A stretch of DNA of 29,433 nucleotides from a virus: positions 1 through 29,433 of IMG/VR virus record IMGVR_UViG_3300020203_000070. One strand, given 5' to 3'. Positions within the stretch are counted from its first letter, which is position 1, and each line of letters begins with the position of its first letter. The notes under the pieces are model-generated. The model saw only the letters and a program-made list of their open reading frames with translations. It made no database searches and was not told the DNA's origin. The position numbers were made by a program, and so were the translations under genes. Of the stretch, positions 21,906-29,044 are shown piece by piece.

Positions 21906-24264
21906 CGAAGCTTCAATTGACTTCTTGAAGAAGTGGAGCAAAGACTATCCTTGGATTTTAACAGCGATCCAGACTGATCGTAAGAAAATCGAAACAAGAA
22001 CCTTCAAGTCCGACGAAATTGCCGAGTGTCGCAAGTGGATCGAGGCCTACAACGGACATCGCAACGTCTATTTTCATGTCAACTCGTGCATGAAAGACAT
22101 GAAGTCAAAGGCTCACAAAGAAGATATCAAAGCTGCTGGTTGGCTTCACATTGATATTGACCCAGAGCCAGGAGAGACTCTCGAGGAAGGTCGGGAACGC
22201 GCTCTTGGGCTTCTCACCGACAAGATACCGAAGGGAATTCCAAAGCCAACCGTTATCATATTCTCAGGTGGTGGCTATCAAGGCTTCTGGAAACTCTCAA
22301 AAGAGATTGTCGTAGATGGCGACGTCAAGAAATGTGAAGACTTCGAACTCTATAACAAGAGGTTGGAGCAGGTTTTTGGTGGCGATCATTGCCATAACAT
22401 TGATCGTATCATGCGACTCCCAGGAACGATCAACATTCCTAATGAGAAGAAGAAAAAGGCTGGCCGTTTCGAAGAGTTGGCGCTCTGCTTTGAGTTCAAC
22501 AAAAACGAATACGATATATCGGAGTTCAAGAAAGCACAGGGCGTTCAGATCGATTCCCATCAAGGTGGTGAATACGGAGTGAGCGTCAGCGTTCCAGGAA
22601 ACGTGGAGCGTGTTCAAGATCTCAGTGAACTGGACGAGTGGGACGTTCCAGATCGCGTCAAGGTGATCGTAGCCCAAGGGAGACACCCAGACCAACCAAA
22701 AGAAGGAGATAACTCACGGTCGGCATGGCTGTTCGATTGCATTTGTCAGCTTTTCCGCTGTGGTGTTCCGGACGAAGTCGTGTTTGCCATAATCACAGAT
22801 CGTGATTGGGGTATTGCTGAGAGTGTCCTAGAGTCCAAGAATCCCGAGAAGTATGCTGTTCGGCAGATGACTCGTGCCAAAGAACACGCAGAAGATCCAA
22901 ATCTGCGAATGATGAATGAGCGTCACGCAATCATCGGTAACCTTGGAGGGAAATGCCGGGTCATCGAAGAGGTTCAAGACGAAATCATGAACCGTTCTCG
23001 GTTGACCATTTCTTCGTTCGAAGACCTTCGTAATCGGTATTCGCACATCATGGTCGACGTCGGCAGTGATAAAGAGGGAAAGCCTATTCAAGTCCCTCTT
23101 GGGAAATACTGGATCAACCATCGCATGAGACGACAGTTCGATTACATGAGGTTCATGCCTCAAGGTGATCTTCCAGGTGTCTACAATCTATGGCGCGGTT
23201 TCAGCTTTGAGCCTAAACCCGGAGACTGCTCGCTGTATCTGAATCACCTCCGTGATAACGTCTGTGGTGGAGTTGAAGAATATTACGTTTATCTCATAAA
23301 ATGGATGGCTCGTGCTATCCAAGTCCCAGCTTCTCCGGGAGAGGTTGCACTCGTCATGAGGGGTGGCAAAGGAACAGGTAAGTCGTTGATGGCGACTCTG
23401 TTCGGTAAACTCTTCGGAAGACACCATCTCCATGTTGCAAACCCCTCGCATCTTGTTGGTAACTTCAACGCTCATCTTCGTGACGTGATCTGCCTGTTTG
23501 CCGACGAGGCGTTCTTCGCCGGCGACAAGAAGCACGAGTCTGTTCTCAAGATGCTGGTCACCGAGGATAGCATACCGATTGAGCAGAAAGGCGTCGACGT
23601 CGAAACCTATCCCAACTATGTTCACCTGATCATGGCTGCAAACGATCCTCACGTTATCCGGGCCTCTGGTGATGAGAGGAGATATTTCGTTCTCGAGGTA
23701 GCAGACAGCGCGAAACAGAACAAACAATACTTTGGAGATATTGTCAGACAGATGGAGTCTGGCGGATTTGAGGCTCTGCTCTTCCACCTGCAAAACATCA
23801 ACCTAGAAGGTTTCCAGGTTCGTGAAGTTCCACAAACTGATGCTCTCCAAGAGCAGAAGCTTCTGTCCATGTCAGTGGATGAAGAATGGTGGTTTCGTAA
23901 ACTCCAGAATGGCCGCTTGGTTGACAGCGATGCTGAGTGGACCGAAGCTGTCCCTTGTGATACAATCATCAGTGACTTCACGGCTTACGCAGAAAAGTGG
24001 AAGTTCAGTAGGAGAGGCAATGAGACGGCCCTTGGGAGATTCCTCACAAGAGTTTGCTCTCACGTCGAGAGAACTCAGAAGCGTGTTGCTGTTGATGTCT
24101 ATAGCGAAGATGCAAGGCGGAACGAGCGGAAGAAGAAACGTCTATATTTCTATGATTTCAAAGACCTCAAGAAATGCCGAAACTCTTGGGAAAAGATCTA
24201 TGGTCGAGTAGTCTGGGAAACCGAAATTGATGGTGCAGACGAATTGATACAGGATCCATTCTGA
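21892..24264 (+). CDS. Primase-polymerase/helicase fusion (AEP primase plus SF3-type helicase)
   Basis: A 790-residue fusion. The N-terminal archaeo-eukaryotic-type primase has WLHIDIDPEPG (Asp88, Asp90), FSGGGYQGFWKL (124-134) and HNIDRIMRLPGTINIPNEKK (from His168, third acidic residue Asp171). A linker follows. The helicase domain (DUF5906-like) has Walker A MRGGKGTGKS (Lys497), Walker B CLFADEAFF, a sensor-like LIMAANDPHVIRASGDERR with arginine fingers, and a C-terminal winged-helix-like region. This is the plan of NrS-1-type phage PrimPol-helicases, which both prime and unwind. GGGAGG before ATG 21892 is a strong ribosome site. No separate DnaB or T7-type primase is present, so it is likely the replicative helicase. 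Confidence 0.92.
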   Translation: MQGNSEASIDFLKKWSKDYPWILTAIQTDRKKIETRTFKSDEIAECRKWIEAYNGHRNVYFHVNSCMKDMKSKAHKEDIKAAGWLHIDIDPEPGETLEEGRERALGLLTDKIPKGIPKPTVIIFSGGGYQGFWKLSKEIVVDGDVKKCEDFELYNKRLEQVFGGDHCHNIDRIMRLPGTINIPNEKKKKAGRFEELALCFEFNKNEYDISEFKKAQGVQIDSHQGGEYGVSVSVPGNVERVQDLSELDEWDVPDRVKVIVAQGRHPDQPKEGDNSRSAWLFDCICQLFRCGVPDEVVFAIITDRDWGIAESVLESKNPEKYAVRQMTRAKEHAEDPNLRMMNERHAIIGNLGGKCRVIEEVQDEIMNRSRLTISSFEDLRNRYSHIMVDVGSDKEGKPIQVPLGKYWINHRMRRQFDYMRFMPQGDLPGVYNLWRGFSFEPKPGDCSLYLNHLRDNVCGGVEEYYVYLIKWMARAIQVPASPGEVALVMRGGKGTGKSLMATLFGKLFGRHHLHVANPSHLVGNFNAHLRDVICLFADEAFFAGDKKHESVLKMLVTEDSIPIEQKGVDVETYPNYVHLIMAANDPHVIRASGDERRYFVLEVADSAKQNKQYFGDIVRQMESGGFEALLFHLQNINLEGFQVREVPQTDALQEQKLLSMSVDEEWWFRKLQNGRLVDSDAEWTEAVPCDTIISDFTAYAEKWKFSRRGNETALGRFLTRVCSHVERTQKRVAVDVYSEDARRNERKKKRLYFYDFKDLKKCRNSWEKIYGRVVWETEIDGADELIQDPF

Positions 24265-24339
24265 TGAACTTGGCTAAACTGCGACCCTCAGATGGCGCTG
24301 TGGCCCAAGCCCTACCCTGTCCTGCCGTGCCCTTAGCTG

Positions 24340-24352
24340 TAGGGCGCAAGCC
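24340..24352 (+). repeat. 13-bp repeat TAGGGCGCAAGCC, copy 2
   Basis: Second copy of the 16948-16960 sequence. It sits in the 195-base GC-rich gap between primase-helicase and the small CxxC gene, where two imperfect repeats, AAGCCCTACCCTG (24307-24319) and AAGCCTTACCCTG (24348-24360), also occur. Confidence 0.55.
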
Positions 24353-24423
24353 TTACCCTGCCCCCCGCTCCGAGGCGCTCCGACAGCCCCTGAACCTTTG
24401 CCCTATGCCCCTGACCCCGGCCT

Positions 24424-24432
24424 TGCTATACT
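24424..24432 (+). promoter_or_regulatory. Extended -10 promoter candidate before the ligase pair
   Basis: TGC directly before TATACT (24427-24432) is an extended -10 element; no good -35 is seen at 16-18 bases. It lies 27 bases before the start of the CxxC gene and would drive that gene and DNA ligase. Confidence 0.4.
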
Positions 24433-24459
24433 AAACAGGGCAAACAAAAGGAAGATGCG

Positions 24460-24561
24460 ATGACCATGAAACCATGTGATTTCTGTGAGGGCTACACTCC
24501 TGATGACAGGGGAAAAGAGTTCAATTCGGCCGTTGAAAGATGGCTGGGAGAACTGGAATGA
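24460..24561 (+). CDS. 33-residue CxxC protein coupled to DNA ligase
   Basis: A very short gene: ATG 24460, ribosome site AAAGGAAG at 24447-24454, and stop TGA at 24559-24561, which overlaps the ligase ATG (ATGA). The peptide begins MTMKPCDFCEGYTPDDRG and ends with an amphipathic helix (FNSAVERWLGELE). The CDFC pair may bind metal with a partner. Good ribosome site and coupling favour a real gene, but its size makes this uncertain. It may mainly couple translation to ligase. Confidence 0.6.
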   Translation: MTMKPCDFCEGYTPDDRGKEFNSAVERWLGELE

Positions 24562-25520
24562 AACCGATGCTCGCAGGCAAATATGAACCAGACCGGGTTG
24601 CGAGAATGCTTCCCATGTTCGGTCAGCTGAAACTCGATGGTATTCGGGTATTCATCCGCGACGGAGTGGCCTACACTCGCAGTCTCAAGCCTGTTCGGTC
24701 TTCTCAAGTTCAGTCTTTGATCTCTTGGAACAAAGTCCTTCTTGAAGGTCTGGACGGTGAGATGATCTGTGGCGACCCGACGGCGAGACATTGCTATCAT
24801 CGGACGATGTCCAGTGTTATGTCTTTTGATCAAAGCGACCCCGAACTTCATTTCTTCGTGTTCGACCGCTGGGACATGCCAACGACTTTCTCCAATCGCT
24901 TGGGCCTCTTGCGGACAGAAGCAGAATACTGGCCTGAGAATGTCAGTCTGCTGGAAACCGTCAAGTTCTCAACGATGGAAGAACTTCAATCCTGGGAGAT
25001 TCAGCAGATCACTCTTGGGCACGAGGGTATCATTCTCCGTCACCCTGACCGATTCTACAAACATGGTAGAGGGACCGCCGCTCAAGGCGAGTTGATCAAG
25101 GTCAAAGATGCAAGATGGATTGACACCGAAGCGATCATCGTCGATGTGACTGAACTTCGCTCCAACCAGAACGAATCCAAAACGAATGCTCTCTGCCAAC
25201 AAGAGCGTTCTAGTCATCAGGAAAACATGATTCCGATGGGCGTCCTCGGCGCTGTTCAAGTTCGTGGGGTCTTTCCATCAGACGATATTGTCCCTGAACA
25301 TGTCAGAGGAGTCGTTTACGAGGCAAGCATCGGATCGGGATTTGACCAAGCCCAAAGAGAGACCCTGTGGAATGAAGATCTGGTAGGTCGGATCGTGAAG
25401 TTCAAGTTCTTCACTGGTGGTGTCAAAGACAAACCTCGTTTCCCGATATTCATCGGCTTCCGTGATGAAGACGACATGGATTCTCCTCCTCCCACCCCGG
25501 CACAGATGAGCCTGTTCTAA
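24558..25520 (+). CDS. ATP-dependent DNA ligase with clamp-binding tail
   Basis: A 320-residue ligase that seals nicks between Okazaki fragments. Motif I is QLKLDGIR, with Lys25 as the adenylated residue; motif III HFFVFDRW, IV HEGIILRH, V LIKVKDARW. A C-terminal OB-fold follows (about 190-300). The protein ends QMSLF, a near-consensus bacterial sliding-clamp motif (QL[SD]LF), placed after an acidic/Pro linker (DMDSPPPTPA) as a flexible tether. ATG 24558 was chosen because GGGAG at 24545-24549 fits and it overlaps the small upstream gene; an in-frame ATG at 24540 is possible. Size matches T7-like phage ligases. Confidence 0.94.
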   Translation: MKPMLAGKYEPDRVARMLPMFGQLKLDGIRVFIRDGVAYTRSLKPVRSSQVQSLISWNKVLLEGLDGEMICGDPTARHCYHRTMSSVMSFDQSDPELHFFVFDRWDMPTTFSNRLGLLRTEAEYWPENVSLLETVKFSTMEELQSWEIQQITLGHEGIILRHPDRFYKHGRGTAAQGELIKVKDARWIDTEAIIVDVTELRSNQNESKTNALCQQERSSHQENMIPMGVLGAVQVRGVFPSDDIVPEHVRGVVYEASIGSGFDQAQRETLWNEDLVGRIVKFKFFTGGVKDKPRFPIFIGFRDEDDMDSPPPTPAQMSLF

Positions 25521-25539
25521 AGTAGCTGAAACATGAAGC

Positions 25540-25568
25540 TTGTCATTTGCCTCGCTGAGCGTTAGGCT
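25540..25568 (+). promoter_or_regulatory. Phage promoter, copy 2 of the CTTGTCATTT family
   Basis: TTGTCA (25540-25545), 17 bases, TAGGCT (25563-25568). The -35 region CTTGTCATTTGC is identical to copies at 26781 and 28779. It lies in the gap before the GHKL-like gene at 25600. Confidence 0.72.
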
Positions 25569-25599
25569 ATTAATACGGCACAGCTATGGAGTTGAAGCT

Positions 25600-26724
25600 A
25601 TGAAACATCTCGCGTTCGTTACCGATGGAGCGATTGACCTTCGTTCCTTTTCTACCTTTGGTTTCAATTCGAAACCGAACACCACTAGCCCGATCGGTTT
25701 CTTCGGGACCGGTTTGAAGATTTCCACCGCAGTCATTGCTCGCCTCGGCTGCAAGATGACCGTCTTGATCGACGGCGTCCAGCACGAGTTCTATACTAGC
25801 CCCACGGAGTTTCGTGGGAAGTCGTTTGACCTTGTCCGCATGAAGAAGCGCAAGGGCCTGATGTCTCGCTGGCAGTATCAGGAGATGCCCTATACCACGG
25901 AACTCGGCAAGAACTGGGAACCGTGGCAGGTCTTCCGCGAACTGGAGTCCAATACCCGCGACGAGAACGGTCAAACTTCTTTGATCGATGATGAGACTCC
26001 TGCCAGTATGTCGTTTCTGAATGACGACTGGCGCGGCAAAACCGTCATCCTCATCGATGAGCCGTCCATCGTTGCCTGCTACGAAAAGATGGACGACATC
26101 TTCCTCAACCCCGATATTGGCCTTCGCGTTTCGAACGACAAATGTCAGGTCTTCAACGTCGGCTCGAAGTATCTCTTTTACCGTGGGATGCGTGTTCTGG
26201 AACTGCCGAGGCCCTCGGCCTTCACCTACAACATTCTGTCCGAGCAGCGGCTGACGGAAGATCGCACGCTCTACTCATGGCAGGCCATGTGGGAAATTCG
26301 TGACCTGATCATGCAGAGCACCGACCATGACTTCATCGAGCAAGTCGTTCAGCTTGATGAAGAGAAGTTCTGGGAAGGCAAGATCGAGTTTGACGACGTC
26401 TATGCGCCCGCTGGAGCCACCTTCCGGGCCGTGGCCGGGGCTCGCAAAGCGAGGGGCCTGTCGCTGTTGTCTCGTGTCAGCACCTATTACGATCGTTACA
26501 ACGCGCCAGCTGACACTGATCCCAACGTGACTGTCACCTATCGCCGTTCTCAGTGGAGGGCGATCGCTCAGGTCCTCGCGGAAGGCGGCGACTTCGAGGA
26601 GTTGCTTCAGCGCCTCACCTGGGATGAGCAGGACATTCGGTGGCAGACCTTCTTGGGCTTCCGTGACTCTCAGACCAAAGAGTTGGAGCAGAACAGGGTT
26701 CTTGAAGATGGCGATCCGTTCTGA
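25600..26724 (+). CDS. GHKL-like ATPase-domain protein of unknown function
   Basis: A 374-residue protein. Residues 17-47 (FSTFGFNSKP... SPIGFFGTGLKISTAVIARL) resemble the G2 box region of GHKL ATPases (GxxGxGLK), the fold of Hsp90, MutL and histidine kinases. The usual N-box Glu/Asn helix is not obvious before it, so ATP binding is only suggested. The centre is beta-rich, and later text (AGATFRAVAGARKARGLSLL) looks helical. It ends in an acidic EDGDPF. The position near early-type promoters and its size recall RIIA-like phage proteins that counter host functions, but I see no specific match. It has its own promoter and is followed by a terminator, so it forms a single-gene unit. Confidence 0.78.
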   Translation: MKHLAFVTDGAIDLRSFSTFGFNSKPNTTSPIGFFGTGLKISTAVIARLGCKMTVLIDGVQHEFYTSPTEFRGKSFDLVRMKKRKGLMSRWQYQEMPYTTELGKNWEPWQVFRELESNTRDENGQTSLIDDETPASMSFLNDDWRGKTVILIDEPSIVACYEKMDDIFLNPDIGLRVSNDKCQVFNVGSKYLFYRGMRVLELPRPSAFTYNILSEQRLTEDRTLYSWQAMWEIRDLIMQSTDHDFIEQVVQLDEEKFWEGKIEFDDVYAPAGATFRAVAGARKARGLSLLSRVSTYYDRYNAPADTDPNVTVTYRRSQWRAIAQVLAEGGDFEELLQRLTWDEQDIRWQTFLGFRDSQTKELEQNRVLEDGDPF

Positions 26725-26738
26725 CTGAGTGATCCTGA

Positions 26739-26767
26739 GCCGACCGTGATCACCACGGTCGGCGTTT
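26739..26767 (+). terminator. Hairpin terminator after the GHKL-like gene
   Basis: GCCGACCGTG (26739-26748) pairs with CACGGTCGGC (26754-26763) over a five-base loop, followed by GTTTG. The stem is strong but the T-run is short, so efficiency is uncertain. The next promoter begins 18 bases on. Confidence 0.7.
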
Positions 26768-26781
26768 GAGAAACTTAACAC

Positions 26782-26810
26782 TTGTCATTTGCATCCCAGG
26801 GTGCTAGGCT
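26782..26810 (+). promoter_or_regulatory. Phage promoter, copy 3 of the CTTGTCATTT family
   Basis: TTGTCA (26782-26787), 17 bases, TAGGCT (26805-26810). It lies directly after the terminator and 26 bases before the gene at 26836, so it starts the six-gene run that ends at 28776. Confidence 0.75.
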
Positions 26811-26835
26811 AGTGTTGTAATATATGGAGGAAACC

Positions 26836-27090
26836 ATGAGAAATCCCAAAAGATATCTTTCTGCTGAGAACATGACGAACGATGATTTCGAAATTCCGTT
26901 CACCCACGGGATCGGCGAGGTTGTTTATGATGCCAAGACGATCTACGATTCTTGGGCGACGATGACTCAGAAATCGTTCGAGAGTTATGCTCACCAGTCC
27001 GTGCGCGGAAACCTTGGCACCGGTCGCGGACAGAAGTATGTCCGCAACGCAGAAGGTCACCTCGTGTTGACCGAAGGAGGATCGACATGA
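26836..27090 (+). CDS. Small hypothetical early-type protein
   Basis: An 84-residue basic protein. GGAGG at 26826-26830 fits ATG 26836 better than the in-frame ATG 26824. It contains NDDFEIPFTHGIGEVVYDAK and a Gly/Arg-rich segment (VRGNLGTGRGQKYVRN) that could contact nucleic acid. No family recognised. It is first in a run with four-base overlaps. Confidence 0.75.
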   Translation: MRNPKRYLSAENMTNDDFEIPFTHGIGEVVYDAKTIYDSWATMTQKSFESYAHQSVRGNLGTGRGQKYVRNAEGHLVLTEGGST

Positions 27091-27320
27091 TCACATTCGT
27101 TGGAGAGCGGGGAGTCGAAACATTTCGTGCGATCTCCCTCAAAGCTGGCCTCAGAATATTCGCCAGGACCGGTATGAAGCCGAGCCATAGTTGGACACCG
27201 ACTGCCATGCTCAAAGCCGCTGGCACGATCACAGGTAAGGTCTACAAGCGTGGTCAGTATGATCTGGCCGTGGCTGATCTGGATGCCTGGATCAAATCGA
27301 ATGGAACGACCGGCACATGA
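27087..27320 (+). CDS. Small hypothetical protein
   Basis: A 77-residue protein starting at ATG 27087 in an ATGA overlap, with GGAGG at 27077-27081. It is basic, with helical text (FRAISLKAGLRIFARTG) and a repeated-looking AGTITGKVYKRGQYDLAVAD. No recognised domain. Probably a DNA- or protein-binding accessory; the longer frame back to 26952 lies inside the previous gene. Confidence 0.7.
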   Translation: MITFVGERGVETFRAISLKAGLRIFARTGMKPSHSWTPTAMLKAAGTITGKVYKRGQYDLAVADLDAWIKSNGTTGT

Positions 27321-27838
27321 ATCTGTTCGTCTCCAGTTTTTGCCCAAGAGAGAGTGCTCAGTTTCTCGATGACAAGCGCGTCGGGAAACTGCTCATGGAA
27401 GCAAATCAACTGCTTTCGTTGGCGATCAAGCTTCATCATGATCAGCCTTTCCCTCGTGACCATATTGGTCCAGGTCTGGTGTGCGATGGATTCGCACACC
27501 AGAATCATCCGGTCAGCATCTGGGTCCGCAAGACACGATCCAATTTTGACTGGACCTCGCAACATGCTTTCGCTTTGTCCGAGGAGTTCACTCACCGCTT
27601 CGGCAAAGAACATGCCTCTGGACACAGGACCTCGGTCATCCTTGAGTGGAGAGAAAACGTCCCAGAGGGTCCACTCACAGAGTTCCAGAATTCCGCCAAG
27701 AATGCTTCGGTCGGAGTGGACATGTCCCATCATCCTGTTCCAGAATCGTATCGTGCATATCTTGATGCTCGGTGGGAAGGAGACGCTCGCCCTCCCAAGT
27801 GGACAAACCGTGGTCAACCAGAATGGAGTCACTACTGA
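27317..27838 (+). CDS. Conserved phage protein, family often annotated pyrimidine-dimer glycosylase
   Basis: A 173-residue protein. The pattern MNLFVSSFCPRESAQFLDDK, GKLLMEANQLLSLA, HQNHPVSIWVRKT, FALSEEFTHRFGKEHAS recalls a widespread phage family whose members are often labelled pyrimidine-dimer DNA glycosylase. I see the conserved DDKR, NHP and HRFGK-type segments but not the defining residues of T4 DenV, so enzymatic function is doubtful. It starts by ATGA overlap with the previous gene. DNA repair or a regulatory role are both possible. Confidence 0.75.
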   Translation: MNLFVSSFCPRESAQFLDDKRVGKLLMEANQLLSLAIKLHHDQPFPRDHIGPGLVCDGFAHQNHPVSIWVRKTRSNFDWTSQHAFALSEEFTHRFGKEHASGHRTSVILEWRENVPEGPLTEFQNSAKNASVGVDMSHHPVPESYRAYLDARWEGDARPPKWTNRGQPEWSHY

Positions 27839-28095
27839 TGAATGACAGATCACAAAACTTGATCGTTCGGTTGCGTTTCGCTGCTACGGTCGCAGTCGGT
27901 CGTGAGAGCAACCGTTCTCTCATGATCCAAACTTCTAACTGGATGGAAACTGCTATTGCACGAGAAGCGGACCTGACGGATAAGCTGGCGAAAGCCGAGG
28001 CAGCAATAAGCGGGATGGAACAGATGCTCGCCGGTCAACGAATTGAGTTGGCACAAGCCCGCGCTGACAGCCGACATGAGGGAGACTTGCTGTGA
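27838..28095 (+). CDS. Small coiled-coil hypothetical protein
   Basis: An 85-residue protein starting at ATG 27838, sharing one base with the preceding stop (TGATG), ribosome site GGAG at 27824-27827. The C-terminal two thirds form a coiled coil (EADLTDKLAKAEAAISGMEQ and onward). The N-terminus is basic. No family recognised; likely oligomerises or bridges a partner. Confidence 0.7.
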   Translation: MNDRSQNLIVRLRFAATVAVGRESNRSLMIQTSNWMETAIAREADLTDKLAKAEAAISGMEQMLAGQRIELAQARADSRHEGDLL

Positions 28096-28433
28096 TCGTT
28101 CACGTTTTCAATTATAACGAATGGCGTCGGGTTCCTGACGGGATGGGTTGTGTCGACTGGGACTGTGACTTTCATGCGTTGGTCGTCCACCCCGACGGAC
28201 GTGTCGAGATGAGACCGTATAACTCGCAGTCAGAGCAAGATCGGCTGGAGGCAGAGTTCCCTTTCCGTGTCAGGCACACTTGTGATCTGTCCGACCACAA
28301 CGAGACGATGGACGTGAGCCCTGACACCGAGAGGTTGAAAGAGAACTTTCCTCTCGTTTGGGCTTCTCTCAACAAATGGATGCCGTTCAAGGATCGTCGT
28401 ATGAAGTTGAGGGTCCAAGATGATCATTCCTGA
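28092..28433 (+). CDS. Small hypothetical protein, GTG start
   Basis: A 113-residue protein from GTG 28092 in a GTGA overlap, with GGGAG at 28080-28084. The first half is beta-like with aromatic and Cys residues (WRRVPDGMGCVDWDCDFHAL). The second half is helical and charged. I recognise no domain. It overlaps the next gene by 14 bases. Confidence 0.72.
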   Translation: MIVHVFNYNEWRRVPDGMGCVDWDCDFHALVVHPDGRVEMRPYNSQSEQDRLEAEFPFRVRHTCDLSDHNETMDVSPDTERLKENFPLVWASLNKWMPFKDRRMKLRVQDDHS

Positions 28434-28776
28434 TCCTGTCAGCATTGGCTGGCCCGCTCGTGGTGAGCCTCGCTGCGTTGGTCGCCTCGAAAACCACGAT
28501 CTCGCTGGTCAGTTCATTCCTGGTCACAAGATCATATATAACACGTTCGAAGGTCCGGCAGTCTTCCGAGTAGGAGTTTCCTACACTCCTGATAGTGGTA
28601 AATATAAGACCTTGACCGTGATCTTGGTCCCTGATAAAGTCCTTCCAGAAGAAATCTGGGAGTATGATGGTTTCGTTTTGACGGCAAACTTGCCCAAGAA
28701 GAAGCCAGAAATTCAACTGAACTTTGAAACAATGACCGAATATCTGGCTCGTAAGAGGCGAGAGAAAGAAACATGA
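28420..28776 (+). CDS. Small hypothetical protein
   Basis: A 118-residue protein with ribosome site GAGGG just before ATG 28420. It is predicted to be mostly beta (GPAVFRVGVSYTPDSGKYKT, LTVILVPDKVLP) with a basic helical tail (EYLARKRREKET). No family recognised. It is last in the run that starts at 26836; a promoter follows directly. Confidence 0.72.
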   Translation: MIIPDPVSIGWPARGEPRCVGRLENHDLAGQFIPGHKIIYNTFEGPAVFRVGVSYTPDSGKYKTLTVILVPDKVLPEEIWEYDGFVLTANLPKKKPEIQLNFETMTEYLARKRREKET

Positions 28777-28779
28777 CAC

Positions 28780-28808
28780 TTGTCATTTGCATCGGCAACG
28801 GGTAAACT
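28780..28808 (+). promoter_or_regulatory. Phage promoter, copy 4 of the CTTGTCATTT family
   Basis: TTGTCA (28780-28785), 17 bases, TAAACT (28803-28808), with CTTGTCATTTGC exact at 28779-28790. It precedes the KTSC gene by 25 bases. Confidence 0.75.
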
Positions 28809-28833
28809 GGTAAGGTAAACCAAGGAGGCTACA

Positions 28834-29043
28834 ATGACAGACGTTTCTCATCCGATCAATTCCACCGCGATCGAATCCTGTTCTTCCAATGCCGAAGAGC
28901 AGACCCTCACTGTTCGTTTCCACAACGGCAGCTCAGTGACGTATCTCGGTGTCGGTCAGGACACGGTCCAGGAACTGCTGAACGCTCCCAGCGTCGGCAG
29001 GTTCTATAACCAGAATATCCGCGGTCAGTTTCAGGAGGCATGA
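28834..29043 (+). CDS. KTSC-domain protein
   Basis: A 69-residue protein made up almost entirely of a KTSC domain: STAIESCSSNAEEQTLTVRF, NGSSVTYLGV, and LLNAPSVGRFYNQNIRGQF. KTSC is a small beta-rich module also found at the end of some lysyl-tRNA synthetases; a nucleic-acid or peptide-binding role is suspected but unproven. AAGGAGG at 28822-28828 is a strong ribosome site. It leads the unit behind promoter copy 4. Confidence 0.88.
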   Translation: MTDVSHPINSTAIESCSSNAEEQTLTVRFHNGSSVTYLGVGQDTVQELLNAPSVGRFYNQNIRGQFQEA

Positions 29044-29044
29044 C

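Noticed and set aside
24264-24434. 56-codon + frame starting in an ATGA overlap with the primase-helicase
   Set aside because: It is Pro/Leu-rich translation of the GC-rich gap, has no ribosome site of its own and contains the 13-bp repeat and a likely promoter; I treat it as non-coding, though the overlap start is suggestive.
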